Shown here in pieces: positions 8,193 to 17,407 of a DNA stretch of 64,000 nt; position 1 is the first letter of the stretch, and each line of letters begins with the position of its first letter. Under the pieces are notes generated by a model. That model ran no database searches. It was not told the DNA's origin and saw nothing but the letters and a program-made list of their open reading frames with translations. Made by a program: the position numbers and the translations under genes. Source of the DNA: Haladaptatus sp. ZSTT2 (GTDB lineage Archaea; Halobacteriota; Halobacteria; Halobacteriales; Halococcaceae); contig NZ_JBAMHQ010000001.1 in NCBI RefSeq assembly GCF_037081775.1, forward strand, positions 434,001 through 498,000. Reading direction: 5' to 3'.

Positions 8193-9233
8193 TCAGTCGT
8201 CTGCGGCCGCTTCGCCCGCGTCGTGTTTCGCGGCTGCTTCACGAAGTTTTTCGGAGATGGCGGGCGCTTCGGAGAGGTCGATTTCGCCGCCTGCGGCCTC
8301 GATTTCGTCGAGCGACATCGGGAACTTGCGGGCGCTGTAGTGGATGGAGATGCCGGCTTTCGCGCCTTCACCGAGCGCGACGGGAATCTGGTTGTGGCCC
8401 GGCGTCACGTCGCCAACGGCGTAGACACCCTCGACGTTCGTCTTGCCGTGGTCGTCCACCGAAATCATTCCGTCGTCGGTGAGTTCGACGCCGAGTGAGG
8501 TGGCGAGGTCGGTGTTGTACTCGGAGCCGTACATCGGAAAGCCGCCCTTGTACTCGCGGCGCGTGCCGTCTTCGAAGACGAAGCCGCCGAGCCACGATGG
8601 GTCGTCCTCGTCCTGGAATTTCGACTCGATTTCGTCTTCAATGATGGTGACGGGGTGGGCGCGCAGGAGTTCGTCCGTTTCGGCAGACCACGTGGGTTCC
8701 TCGCCGCGCAGTAGCAGATCCACGCGGTTGGTGAAATTGAGCATAATCATCGCCACGTAGGCGGCGCTGTTCGAGTGGCCCATTACGTACACCGGCTCGT
8801 CGACGAACATGTAGGCATCACAGTGCAGACAGTAGTGCAGCCCTCGGCCCGTGCGTGGGAGCGGCGGGTCTGGGCGCTTGTCGGTGAAGCCGGTCGCCAA
8901 CACGAGATAGTCAGAGTAGACGGAGACGTTCCCAGCCTCGACGAGGTAGCGTCGCGGCCCGTCGTCGGTTGCTGTAATCGAGGTGACGGTGTCGCGGAAG
9001 TAGTCCGTGCCGTACCCTTCTAACTGTTCGACGGCGGTTTGGAGAAACTCGTTGCCGGACACGTCTTCGGTGATGCCGATGACGTTGTGGGTCTCCATCA
9101 TCATCGCCGCGCGGCCGCCCCCGCGGTTGATGACCGCCGTGTCGTGGGACAGGCGGGTCGTATACAGCGCGGCGGTCAGTCCGGCGGGACCACCGCCGAC
9201 AACGGTTACATCGTATTCGGGCGTCTCACTCAT
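8193..9233 (-). CDS. Thioredoxin-reductase-like FAD-dependent oxidoreductase
   Basis: 346-residue pyridine-nucleotide-disulfide oxidoreductase-like flavoprotein. The FAD-binding GGGPAG is at residues 13-18, a second nucleotide motif region follows VYVMGHSNSAAYVA, and the FAD-contacting VEGVYAVGDVTPGHNQ is near the C-terminus. Cys135-Leu-His-Cys138 sits where thioredoxin reductase has its redox-active CxxC. The second Rossmann motif (GHSNSA) departs from GxGxxA, as in other haloarchaeal TrxR-like proteins, so the electron donor is uncertain. The ATG at 9233 begins the family-like MSETPEYDVTVVGGG. Confidence 0.82.
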   Translation of the reverse strand: MSETPEYDVTVVGGGPAGLTAALYTTRLSHDTAVINRGGGRAAMMMETHNVIGITEDVSGNEFLQTAVEQLEGYGTDYFRDTVTSITATDDGPRRYLVEAGNVSVYSDYLVLATGFTDKRPDPPLPRTGRGLHYCLHCDAYMFVDEPVYVMGHSNSAAYVAMIMLNFTNRVDLLLRGEEPTWSAETDELLRAHPVTIIEDEIESKFQDEDDPSWLGGFVFEDGTRREYKGGFPMYGSEYNTDLATSLGVELTDDGMISVDDHGKTNVEGVYAVGDVTPGHNQIPVALGEGAKAGISIHYSARKFPMSLDEIEAAGGEIDLSEAPAISEKLREAAAKHDAGEAAADD

Positions 9234-9298
9234 GGCTCTGCATACAGGCGGGAGCCTCATAAGACGCTGGTAACCGGGCAGTAAGGGCGAGAACCGAG

Positions 9299-9931
9299 TC
9301 ACCCAATCATTGTAGCCACGCCCTTCGTCTGGCGGTAATCGGAGTTCAACAACGCGCGCAGGTTGGTTTCGAGCATTTCTGCGTCGCCGTCGTCCCATTC
9401 TGTTGGCTCGCGAATCGGAACCACGAGAAAGCCACCCCCGCGGATGTCCGTCCCGTGAAGCGCGGCCATGTCGAAGTCGAGGTGGCGCTCCTGGGTAGTG
9501 TACTCGCGAACGACGTGGCGCGTGGCTTGCTCACCTACCGGCATCAAGATGTGGCCGTTGATGGCGCGCAGTTCGGCGTCGAAGAAGCGTTCGAGCGCAG
9601 CGTACTGTTTTTCCGTCGGTGTGTTCCCGGCTTCGACGGCGCACATGTGGATGTACGACGCGTACAGGTTGTCGGGTGTTGGCTCGGCTGCGTAGGCCGC
9701 ATCGAGAAAGCCAAGCTCGTGGAAAATCGGTTGGAGGCGTTCGCCGGCCATGCTTTCGGTGAAGGGAACACCCGTCTCCGTTCCGCCGTGGACGCCCGGG
9801 TGGTCACCGATGAGGTGGAAGTCGGCGTTTACGTCACCGTAGCCGAACGCCGTCTGCCCGGCGGTGGCCTCGTACTCTGCGGGCGTGCGCATGCCAAAGG
9901 GGTTGCGCGTTCGGTCGGTAATCTTCTGCAC
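9299..9931 (-). CDS. Uracil-DNA glycosylase superfamily protein (GTG start)
   Basis: 210-residue protein of the uracil-DNA glycosylase superfamily as found in haloarchaea. The glycosylase motif A region is visible as ADFHLIGDHPGVHGG, preceded by TDRTRNPFGMRTP. The cysteines of the iron-sulfur family 4 enzymes are not apparent. A GTG at 9931 (VQKITDRTRNPFGM) is preferred to an ATG 23 codons upstream because the homologous region begins there; this is inference. It would excise uracil from deaminated DNA or act on a related substrate. Only 65 bp separate it from the flavoprotein start. Confidence 0.65.
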   Translation of the reverse strand: MQKITDRTRNPFGMRTPAEYEATAGQTAFGYGDVNADFHLIGDHPGVHGGTETGVPFTESMAGERLQPIFHELGFLDAAYAAEPTPDNLYASYIHMCAVEAGNTPTEKQYAALERFFDAELRAINGHILMPVGEQATRHVVREYTTQERHLDFDMAALHGTDIRGGGFLVVPIREPTEWDDGDAEMLETNLRALLNSDYRQTKGVATMIG

Positions 9932-10053
9932 GCCACTCGATAGCGCATTCGCGGATAAAACGCCAACGGTCGAGAGAGGTTCCCTGTGCCGATTTTTCAC
10001 GATTTTTCACGAGCAGGGGGAATGTACTTGGGGGTCACGCGAGACAGTCAGGT

Positions 10054-11097
10054 ATGGCAGAATTTTCGAACGCCTTTCATTACAACGGAGAAACCGTCGG
10101 CCCGGGAGAAGTGAAAACCCTCCGCCACGGTATCAGCGAGACGTATCTTGGCGACCCGGTCGAAATTCCAGTCACCATCATCAACGGCCGCCATCCCGGC
10201 CCGTCGGTGTTCCTCACCGCCGCCATCCACGGCGACGAACTGAACGGCGTCAAAGTCGTCCAAGAAGTCGCCTCACGGTACAGTCCAAACGAACTCCACG
10301 GAACCCTCGTCTGTGTCCACGTCGTGAACATCCCCGGCTACCTCGCCCAGCAGCGCTATATCCCGATTTACGACCTCGATTTGAACCGGTCGTTCCCGGG
10401 AGGCGAACGGTCGAACACCGCAGAACGCATGGCGAACTCCCTGTTTACGACGTTCATCAAACAGTGCGATTTCGGCCTCGATTTCCATACCTCGACGCGC
10501 AATCGGACGACCATGTTCCACGTTCGCGCCGATATGAACAACCCCGAGGTGGCCCGACTCGCACGCTCCTTCGGGGCGAACGTCATCCTTGGCGGCGGTG
10601 GCGACGGCGGCTCGCTTCGCGGTGCGGCGACGAGCGCGGGCACGCCGACCATTACCATCGAGATGGGACAGGCCCATCGCTTTCAACGGCGGCTCATCAA
10701 GCGGGCACTCGACGGCGTCGAGAGCGTCCTCGCGGAGTACGAACTGCTCCCCGACCGCGCGATTCACTGGCCGGGCTGGATAAAGGTGATAGATGACAGC
10801 AGCGACAAACGTTGGCTCAGAGCAGACGTGGGCGGCCTCGTCGAGATGCACCATGGACGGCGCGAACTGGTGTACGAAGGCGAGGTGATAGCGACCATCA
10901 GCGACCACTTCAGAGACGAGGTACACGAGGTGACCGCACCGTTTACGGGCTTACTCGTTGGCTTGCTCCAGAACCCGGTCGCCGCACCCGGCCACCCGCT
11001 CTGTCACCTCGTCTCGGTTGACGACCGCACGCTCGAAGTCATCGAGTCAGAGCAAGACCGCATTCAGCGCAGAAACGCGGTCCTCGAAGGCTTTTAA
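10054..11097 (+). CDS. Succinylglutamate desuccinylase/aspartoacylase family protein
   Basis: 347-residue zinc-dependent amidohydrolase of the AstE/AspA family (M14-like fold). Zinc ligands are seen in AAIHGDELNG (His59, Glu62) and DFHTSTRNR (His145); TITIEMGQ near residue 210 probably supplies the catalytic Glu. A C-terminal beta domain of about 100 residues (VGGLVEMHHG to PLCHLVS) resembles the barrel-sandwich extension of the family. The substrate is an N-acyl amino acid or peptide-like amide. In other archaea such genes often sit next to a RimK-type ligase; none is present here. Its stop overlaps the convergent neighbour's stop. Confidence 0.87.
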   Translation: MAEFSNAFHYNGETVGPGEVKTLRHGISETYLGDPVEIPVTIINGRHPGPSVFLTAAIHGDELNGVKVVQEVASRYSPNELHGTLVCVHVVNIPGYLAQQRYIPIYDLDLNRSFPGGERSNTAERMANSLFTTFIKQCDFGLDFHTSTRNRTTMFHVRADMNNPEVARLARSFGANVILGGGGDGGSLRGAATSAGTPTITIEMGQAHRFQRRLIKRALDGVESVLAEYELLPDRAIHWPGWIKVIDDSSDKRWLRADVGGLVEMHHGRRELVYEGEVIATISDHFRDEVHEVTAPFTGLLVGLLQNPVAAPGHPLCHLVSVDDRTLEVIESEQDRIQRRNAVLEGF

Positions 11098-13100
11098 TCG
11101 AACAGCCCGCGAACTGTGTTCAACACTCTTTCGCGTTGGTGATAGAACACGCCCGCCGTGCCGCCAATAGTCCCGAGCGTGAGCGTGTTCGTGTCCACGC
11201 CGCCCACGGTGTTCACGTCCGTCGTGGCTTCGATTTCGTGCCACGTTTCGCCGCCATCGTGGCTGAACTCAACCGGGCCAAACGTGTACTCGCCAGTGGC
11301 TTCCGCTCCCGATGGCGCTTCTGCGAAGTAGTTTCGCACACCGTCTACTTCACTTACCGGCGTCGTGAACTCGACCATGCGCGCGCCGCCTTCGAGGTAG
11401 GTGGTGTGTGCGTCGCCGTCCACGACCGACCACGACCCGGGGAGCCGGTCACGGACAAGGACGGATTCCGCTGCGTAGTCAACGGTAAGCGTGACGTGGT
11501 CGGTCTGGCCGGCTGTGAACACGGAGCCGTCATCAGAACGTGAGAGGGCGACAACCGGTGTTGCGCCGCTGATGGGGATGGCAGCGTTGTAGATGGCGTG
11601 GACGCCCTGATTGATGTCCGAGGCGAAGGTGACGCCGTTGCTCTCATCTGCACCCCAGATGTTCGGCGTGGTGGCGTTTAGGCCGCCGAGCATGGAGTCC
11701 TCTGGCACGTCGTACTGTGGGCGCGACCAGCCGTCTTCTCTGAGCGTCCAGGTTTCTGGGTCGATGCGGAGATAGCGCATTCCGCCATGGTAGTGAGCCT
11801 GATGCACCCAGAACGCCTCTTCTCCCGTCTCCGGGTCAACGTGTTTTTCGACAGTCGAGTTGTGGGGACTCAGCGCAAAGTTGTCGAACGAGATGTCGTC
11901 TACGCCCTCGATTTCAGTCGCATTCTGCCACGTCCAGTTGTCGAGTTCCGGCATGACAGTCGTGCCAGCCTCCTCGTAGATGCCGTCTGCATCCACCAGA
12001 AACACCGTACCGGTGCTTTTCGGGTTGGTTTTGCCTTCGACGCCCTCGTCGTAGTCGCCGGAGGGTTCTTCGTGGCTTGCGATACAGACGCGCTTTCCGT
12101 CCACGAGGTCGGGTGCGGGTGTGGCGAAGTGTGACTGCCGCATCTCGAATTTCCCGATGCGCGAGATACTGGTCGGGTCGCTCACGTCGAGGACTTGGAG
12201 GCCCGCGTCCCAGTAGGAGAGATACGCCGTCGGTGTGCCCGTCTTCGGGTCGTCTTGGACTTCGACGTCGTGGCAGTAGAAGAAGGGAAACGGAGCGGCG
12301 TCCGTGTTCGGCTCCTCAGGAACTGTCCACCGATTCACGAGTTCGAGCAGGCCAGTGTCGCGGTGGAACTCGAAGACGTACAGCCCGGCGTCGCCCGCGT
12401 ATTCGATGTCCTTACACGCGAAGACGTAGTCTGCGCCGCCGATGCGGTGGTGAAACAGGTTGTGTATCCCCGTCGAGAAGGCGTCGAACGTGCCAACGAC
12501 TGTCGGATTCCCTTTGTCGGTGATATCTACGGCGATGAGGCCGCCGGTGTTCGTCCCCGATGTGCTGTCGGCGTCAGAATCCGTGCTCGTCGTCACTTCG
12601 TTGTACAGCGCCGAGATGGGTTGCGTGCCGAGGAACAGGTAGTTGCCGTCGGCAGAGCCTTTCACGTCCATGATGGCCGTCCCCGCACTCTGGTTGCCGA
12701 AAAACGAGAGGACGGTCATCTCCGCCTGTTCTACGTCGGCCTGGGTCTCCGCGCGGTTGTAGTCGCTGATATCGACGATGGCGACTCCGCGGCCATCCGT
12801 CTCGTCGCGCGAGGAAAATAGCGAGACGAAGGCGTAATCGCCGTGAGTGCGTATCTCGGTGACGCCACCGTAGTGGGGGTTCTCTGACCGTCCTGCCGTG
12901 GACTCGCTGCCAATGCCGCCGAGGCTGTGATACCCGACGTTCGTCACGTTGTCGCTCGATTTTCCGACGGTTTCCGGCTTGTACGGGTCGTATTCTGCAC
13001 GCCCGGCCGCGAGTCCAGAGACGGCGGCGACGCCGAGTGCACCAGCGGTGGCCTGCAAAATCTGTCTGCGTGTGGGTTTCCCGAGTGGAGTGAGTGGCAT
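11094..13100 (-). CDS. Tat-exported LVIVD-repeat beta-propeller-type protein
   Basis: 668-residue secreted protein. A twin-arginine signal (TRRQILQATAGALGVAAVSG) opens it. The body contains several LVIVD-like repeats, e.g. RGVAIVDISDYNRAE, GLIAVDITDKGNP, AGLYVFEFHRDTG and AGLQVLDVSDPTSISRIG, which usually form a beta-propeller. His-rich stretches (YCHDVEV, HQAHYHGGM, FHHRIGG) may bind metal. The last 150 residues form a beta-sandwich-like region and a short basic/hydrophobic tail. Such proteins are cell-surface proteins of unknown substrate; this one borders the copper island, which may be coincidence. Confidence 0.75.
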   Translation of the reverse strand: MPLTPLGKPTRRQILQATAGALGVAAVSGLAAGRAEYDPYKPETVGKSSDNVTNVGYHSLGGIGSESTAGRSENPHYGGVTEIRTHGDYAFVSLFSSRDETDGRGVAIVDISDYNRAETQADVEQAEMTVLSFFGNQSAGTAIMDVKGSADGNYLFLGTQPISALYNEVTTSTDSDADSTSGTNTGGLIAVDITDKGNPTVVGTFDAFSTGIHNLFHHRIGGADYVFACKDIEYAGDAGLYVFEFHRDTGLLELVNRWTVPEEPNTDAAPFPFFYCHDVEVQDDPKTGTPTAYLSYWDAGLQVLDVSDPTSISRIGKFEMRQSHFATPAPDLVDGKRVCIASHEEPSGDYDEGVEGKTNPKSTGTVFLVDADGIYEEAGTTVMPELDNWTWQNATEIEGVDDISFDNFALSPHNSTVEKHVDPETGEEAFWVHQAHYHGGMRYLRIDPETWTLREDGWSRPQYDVPEDSMLGGLNATTPNIWGADESNGVTFASDINQGVHAIYNAAIPISGATPVVALSRSDDGSVFTAGQTDHVTLTVDYAAESVLVRDRLPGSWSVVDGDAHTTYLEGGARMVEFTTPVSEVDGVRNYFAEAPSGAEATGEYTFGPVEFSHDGGETWHEIEATTDVNTVGGVDTNTLTLGTIGGTAGVFYHQRERVLNTVRGLFD

Positions 13101-13242
13101 GGTAACTCAATCCAAACAGTATCAGTAAGAATAGATTTTGGCAGAACCATCAAAATGTTCGGACAGGTGACAGCTAAAAACCGACGTGTGTGGGCACATC
13201 GCGCCCAGTCTCGTACATCACTGCACAGAATCAGACAGCTTC

Positions 13243-15807
13243 CTACCGGAACTTCCCGAACAGCTTGTAGTCGTGGTCGGGCGTGTAGCGCCGGAACGCG
13301 AGACTGTTTGCGAGCACCGAGACGCTCGAAAACGCCATCGCAACCGCCGCGAGCACGGGTTGCAGCAGGCCAAGCGAGGCGAGCGGAATCATCGCGGTGT
13401 TGTAGCCGAGCGCCCAGAACAGGTTCTGCTTGATTTTCTGGAGCGTCCCTTCGGAGATGCGAATCGCCTTGAGTACGTCCGCCGGGTCGTCGCGCATGAG
13501 CGTCACGTCCGCGGCTTCGATGGCCACGTCCGTCCCGCTGCCGAGGGCCGTCCCGACGTAGGCGGCGGCGAGCGCGGGCGCGTCGTTCACGCCGTCACCG
13601 ACCATCATTGCCCTATTGCCCTCAGCTTGAATCGATTCCACCGCGTCGGCTTTGTCCTCGGGAAGCACTTCTGCGCGGACGTTTTCGGGGTCAATGCCGA
13701 CTTGCTCTGCCACCGCGCGGGCGGTGCGCTCGTTGTCACCCGTGATGAGCAACACCGAGAGACCGCGTTCGCGGAGCGCGGTGACGGCCGCAGCCGCATT
13801 CTCCTTGATGGTGTCTGCGGTGGCGACAACGCCGATGAGCGTTCCGTCAAGGGCGACGAGCATTGCGGTTTTCCCCTCGCGTTCGAGGCGTTCTAACGTC
13901 TCTTCTGCTGGCGTAGGGTCGATGCCGTTGTCGGCCATGAGCTTGCGGTTGCCGATGAACACGGTTCCCTGACTCACTTCGGCGCGGACTCCGTGGCCGG
14001 GAACGTTCTCGAACGATTCGGGGGAGTCGAGGTCGAGGTCGCGTTCGCTGGCTCCCGCTACGATGGCTTCAGCGAGCGGGTGCTCGCTGCCGGATTCTGC
14101 GCTTGCGGCGACCGAGAGGACGAAGTCCTCATCACCGAGTTGGGATTGGAGTTGCCCGCCGTCGGCGGAGGTGAGCGCGACGATGTCAGTGAGGCGCATC
14201 TCGCCTTTCGTCAGGGTACCGGTTTTGTCGAAAACGACGGTGTCCACGTCGCGGACGCGCTCTAAGATGTCACCGCCTTTGAACAGCACGCCGTTTCGCG
14301 CGCCAATCGTCGTCCCGACCATCGTGGCCGCGGGCGTGGCGAGGCCGAGGGCGCACGGACAGGCGATGAGGACGGCCGAGGCGAACACGATGACCGCGAA
14401 CTCGAAGACTGAAACGCCTCCGCCCACCACCTGCGGGCCGCCTTCGATGAGCCCCCAGAGCGGCAGGCTCTGGACGAACCCGGCGAGGGCTTCGGGGAAG
14501 GCGAACCAGATGATGCCCCAGAACAGCGCGTTTGCGATGACCGCGGGGACGAAGTAGGCGCTGATGCGGTCTGCGAGGTTCTGAATCTCGGGCTGGCGGC
14601 TCTGGGCATCAGAGACGAGGGCGACGATTTGCTGGATTGCCGTTTCCTCGCCGACTTTCGTGGCTTCCACCACCAGCACGCCGTTTTCGTTGATGGTGGA
14701 GCCAACCACTTCGTCGCCTTCGGCCTTTTCGACCGGGACGGACTCGCCGGTCACCATCGACTCGTCGACCGCGCTCTCACCGGAGACGACGACGCCGTCG
14801 GTCGGGATTTTCTCCCCGGGGCGCACCTTCATCCGGTCGCCGACTTCCACGTCTTCGAGTGGGACTTCACGTTCGTTGCCCGCGTCGTCTACGAGCGTCG
14901 CGGTGTCGGCTTCGAGTTCGAGCAGTTCGCGGAGTGCGTCGCCTGCTTGCCCTTTCGAACGGGCTTCGAGGTAGTTACCGAGTGTGATGAACACGAGGAT
15001 GAACGCGGCAGTGTCGAAATAGACGGCTCCGCCAATGAGCCCGACCAGGACGGCAACAGAGTAGAAGTACGCCGTCGACGAGCCAAGCGCGATGAGCACG
15101 TCCATGTTCGCCGTCCGATTTTTCACGAGCGCGGTGTACGAGTTCTCGTAGAACTCCTTGCCGAGGACGTACTGAACGGGCGTGGCGAAGAGAAAGCCAA
15201 CCCACCCAATCGGGAGGCCGAGGACGGTTTCGGGGAGAATGTTCGGCGCAAAGAGGTGGGCAAGGAGCATCCCGAGAAGCGGGACAGAAAGCACTGCTCC
15301 GAACAGCACCAACTTTCGCTGGCGGTCGATGTCTGCGTGGCGAGCGGCGTCACGGCGCTCGCGCTCTGACCCGGTGTCGCCCGTGTCGCCGCGGACGGGT
15401 GTGTAGCCCGCATCCTCGATGGCATCGTAGAGCTGTGACCGCGTGACCTGCGCCGGGTTGTACTCGACACGAGCCTCGTCAGTGGCGAAATTGGCTTCGA
15501 CGTTGATGACGCCGGGAACCCGCATGAGCGCGTCCTCGTTGGTCGAGGCGCAGTTGGCACACGTCATGTCCGTGATGCCAATCGTAACCGACTCGCGGGC
15601 CGCCTCGTAGCCCGCCTCCTCGATGGCGTCGTAAATTTCCATGAGTTCCACTCGTTCGGGGTCGAACTCGACTGTCCCCTCGTCCGTGGCGTAGTTGATA
15701 CTCGCCTCGGTGACGCCGTCTAGCTTCGTGACGGCCGTTTCGATGGTTTTCGAGCAGTTCGCACAACTCATCCCCGTGATGGCGAACTGAACCCGCTGGG
15801 TAGTCAT
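13243..15807 (-). CDS. copA: Copper-exporting P1B-type ATPase CopA
   Basis: 854-residue heavy-metal P-type ATPase exporting Cu(I) across the cytoplasmic membrane. Two N-terminal HMA domains carry CxxC metal sites (GMSCANC, Cys15/18; DMTCANC, Cys83/86). The membrane metal site CPC is at 483-485 ([12 protein letters not shown]), the phosphorylated Asp527 lies in DKTGTLT, and the hinge [12 protein letters not shown] follows near residue 730. Length fits two-HMA CopA proteins. A TATA-like CTATAG on the minus strand lies about 20 bp before the ATG. A broken HMA chaperone gene is head-to-head upstream, and an Lrp-TRASH regulator is about 2 kb away. Confidence 0.96.
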   Translation of the reverse strand: MTTQRVQFAITGMSCANCSKTIETAVTKLDGVTEASINYATDEGTVEFDPERVELMEIYDAIEEAGYEAARESVTIGITDMTCANCASTNEDALMRVPGVINVEANFATDEARVEYNPAQVTRSQLYDAIEDAGYTPVRGDTGDTGSERERRDAARHADIDRQRKLVLFGAVLSVPLLGMLLAHLFAPNILPETVLGLPIGWVGFLFATPVQYVLGKEFYENSYTALVKNRTANMDVLIALGSSTAYFYSVAVLVGLIGGAVYFDTAAFILVFITLGNYLEARSKGQAGDALRELLELEADTATLVDDAGNEREVPLEDVEVGDRMKVRPGEKIPTDGVVVSGESAVDESMVTGESVPVEKAEGDEVVGSTINENGVLVVEATKVGEETAIQQIVALVSDAQSRQPEIQNLADRISAYFVPAVIANALFWGIIWFAFPEALAGFVQSLPLWGLIEGGPQVVGGGVSVFEFAVIVFASAVLIACPCALGLATPAATMVGTTIGARNGVLFKGGDILERVRDVDTVVFDKTGTLTKGEMRLTDIVALTSADGGQLQSQLGDEDFVLSVAASAESGSEHPLAEAIVAGASERDLDLDSPESFENVPGHGVRAEVSQGTVFIGNRKLMADNGIDPTPAEETLERLEREGKTAMLVALDGTLIGVVATADTIKENAAAAVTALRERGLSVLLITGDNERTARAVAEQVGIDPENVRAEVLPEDKADAVESIQAEGNRAMMVGDGVNDAPALAAAYVGTALGSGTDVAIEAADVTLMRDDPADVLKAIRISEGTLQKIKQNLFWALGYNTAMIPLASLGLLQPVLAAVAMAFSSVSVLANSLAFRRYTPDHDYKLFGKFR

Positions 15808-15973
15808 TGAAAACTACTACGCACTATAGCTTGAAGCGGTTTGTCCCTCAGAACTCAATGCAATTCACCCTCAATACATTGGATTCGAAGATGAATTCGA
15901 AATAGCAGACACGAAACTAAACGATCGACTGCGAAGTTCCCCTGAGACAGCAGCCCACATTGGCTCGACACGG

Positions 15974-16069
15974 AATTGCGGGTGGGATGCTGTGGCTGGG
16001 GTCGAAGATGCCGAACTGACTGCGCCTCTCGCCGCGGTCGAGGACGCGGGTTACGAAGCGTCAGCGTAA
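15974..16069 (+). pseudogene. C-terminal remnant of an HMA (CopZ-like) copper chaperone
   Basis: The plus-strand frame ending with TAA at 16067-16069 reads AVAGVEDAELTAPLAAVEDA followed by GYEASA, a close match to the second half of a heavy-metal-associated domain (compare [10 protein letters not shown] at the end of CopA's own first HMA domain). The frame is open from 15830 but has no ATG, and the CxxC metal loop and first strand are missing; the upstream residues (about FEIADTKLNDRL) do not resemble an HMA domain. This is therefore the 3' end of a deleted CopZ-type gene, divergent from copA. Confidence 0.65.
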
Positions 16070-16079
16070 GAAGAGAGAA

Positions 16080-16352
16080 CTACGCGTTTTTGCGAAGGCG
16101 TGTGACGATGAGCGAGATGCCAATCCCGGTGAGCAGGAGAATGATGAGGTTGAACACCGCCTGAAACACCGGTTGGTAGTCGCGGGCCACCCAAATCGAG
16201 ATGATGCGCCCGACGCTGAAGTAAAACTGGAGCGTCGCAATCGCCGCGAGCAGGGCCAGGCCAACGAGCGCACCCCAGTAGAGGTAGGTCGGCAGGTCAT
16301 CTACGGCGGCGGTGCGAACAGCGGTCGTTGGTGATTGGTCTGAGTCACTCAT
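16080..16352 (-). CDS. Small two-TM membrane protein (haloarchaeal, unknown function)
   Basis: 90-residue protein with a polar N-terminus (MSDSDQSPTTAV) and two hydrophobic segments, about residues 25-48 and 63-84, ending in RLRKNA. I do not recognise a function. Its start overlaps the stop of the PGF-CTERM gene by four bases (ATGA), so the two are co-transcribed and perhaps physically linked at the membrane or surface. Confidence 0.7.
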   Translation of the reverse strand: MSDSDQSPTTAVRTAAVDDLPTYLYWGALVGLALLAAIATLQFYFSVGRIISIWVARDYQPVFQAVFNLIILLLTGIGISLIVTRLRKNA

Positions 16353-17350
16353 TTGTGGGTTCCTCGTTTGATTAGCGCGAGCGTTGCGATGGCCACGAGC
16401 GTGGCGAGAATGCCGAAGCCGGGGCCGGATTCTTCGGTTGTCGTGCCGGTTTCTGGTGCGTTCGGCCCGGACGGCGAGTCGGTTACGAAATCACCCGATT
16501 GAAGGCCCGTATCGCGTTGGGTCGTGTTCACGGACACCGTCTCGTTCGGATTCAAATTCGCCACCGAGCGGGTGTTGCCAACGATGACGCCGTCTTTCCA
16601 GAGCGTTGCGTCTAAGTAGTAGTTGTAGCCATCTGGAACGTCGAGAGTGACAGTCGGTTTCGCGGTGCGGCCGGGAGCGATTTCACCGACTTGCACGGAC
16701 GCTTCGTCGGCGACGATGTTCGAATCTGCCTGTCGCGCCGTCACGACCAGCCGGAGGTCGTCGTCCGCCGCGTCGCCAGTGTTCGTCAGGTACGTAGAAA
16801 CGTTGAGCGTCGCGCGGTTCTCGGAGACTGCCTGAATGCGGTATTCGAGCGACGGACGGTCTGGGAACTCGTGGAACTGCGTTGCGGTGCGGGCGTAGGC
16901 GGGCGTCAGCGTCTCGACGCCGCGAATCTCCTTCGTGCCGCGTTCGATACGTCGGTCGTTGACGTAGGCGATGGACTCGATACGGTAGCCGCCGTTTCGT
17001 GCGACGGTGAGCGAGCCAACTGCAGAGACCTCCTTTTCTGACTCGATAGTGCCGACATCGAGCGTGGTTTCCGTTTCGACGAGTCCCGTATCGAGGTCGA
17101 TGGCGCGCAACAGGATGGTCACGTTGTCGGAGGGGCCACCGCGGTGGCTGAGGCGGGTATCAACCGAAAGGGTGGCTGAGCCGCCGGTGACGTTGGTGGA
17201 GGTAATCGTCATCTCTTCTAAGCCGAGACGGCCCGCAGGTTCCCGGTCTAGCTCCGGGTCTGCGAGTGTTCCGGGGACGAAAAATGCCGTGAGCGCGGCG
17301 ACGATAACGAGAATCCCCACGCCTCCGGCGAGCAGGACTTCCTTTCGCAT
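16349..17350 (-). CDS. PGF-CTERM surface protein, two repeated beta domains
   Basis: 333-residue exported protein. An N-terminal hydrophobic segment (VLLAGGVGILVIVAALTAFF) acts as signal/anchor. Two similar beta-rich domains of about 130 residues follow, each with vector-like phrases (VTILLRAIDLDTGLVETE and DDLRLVVTARQADSNIVADE; YRIESIAYVNDR and YYLDATLWKDGV), which suggests internal duplication. A Thr/Glu/Pro-rich linker and GPGFGILATLVAIATLALIK plus basic tail match the PGF-CTERM signal processed by archaeosortase A. Likely a lipid-anchored cell-surface protein of unknown ligand. It is the first gene of a two-gene operon. Confidence 0.78.
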   Translation of the reverse strand: MRKEVLLAGGVGILVIVAALTAFFVPGTLADPELDREPAGRLGLEEMTITSTNVTGGSATLSVDTRLSHRGGPSDNVTILLRAIDLDTGLVETETTLDVGTIESEKEVSAVGSLTVARNGGYRIESIAYVNDRRIERGTKEIRGVETLTPAYARTATQFHEFPDRPSLEYRIQAVSENRATLNVSTYLTNTGDAADDDLRLVVTARQADSNIVADEASVQVGEIAPGRTAKPTVTLDVPDGYNYYLDATLWKDGVIVGNTRSVANLNPNETVSVNTTQRDTGLQSGDFVTDSPSGPNAPETGTTTEESGPGFGILATLVAIATLALIKRGTHK

Positions 17351-17407
17351 ACGGAACGCTCAAGCAATTAACACATAAGCTTTGTGTGGATGACAGCTTT
17401 GGGTGGT

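Noticed and set aside
11094-11097. Overlap of the AstE-like and LVIVD genes as a sign of frameshift
   Set aside because: The two convergent stop codons simply share bases; both proteins are complete.
13186-13896. Plus-strand open frame of 236 codons opposite copA
   Set aside because: Antisense shadow of the ATPase; no family features and Arg/His/Val-rich composition.
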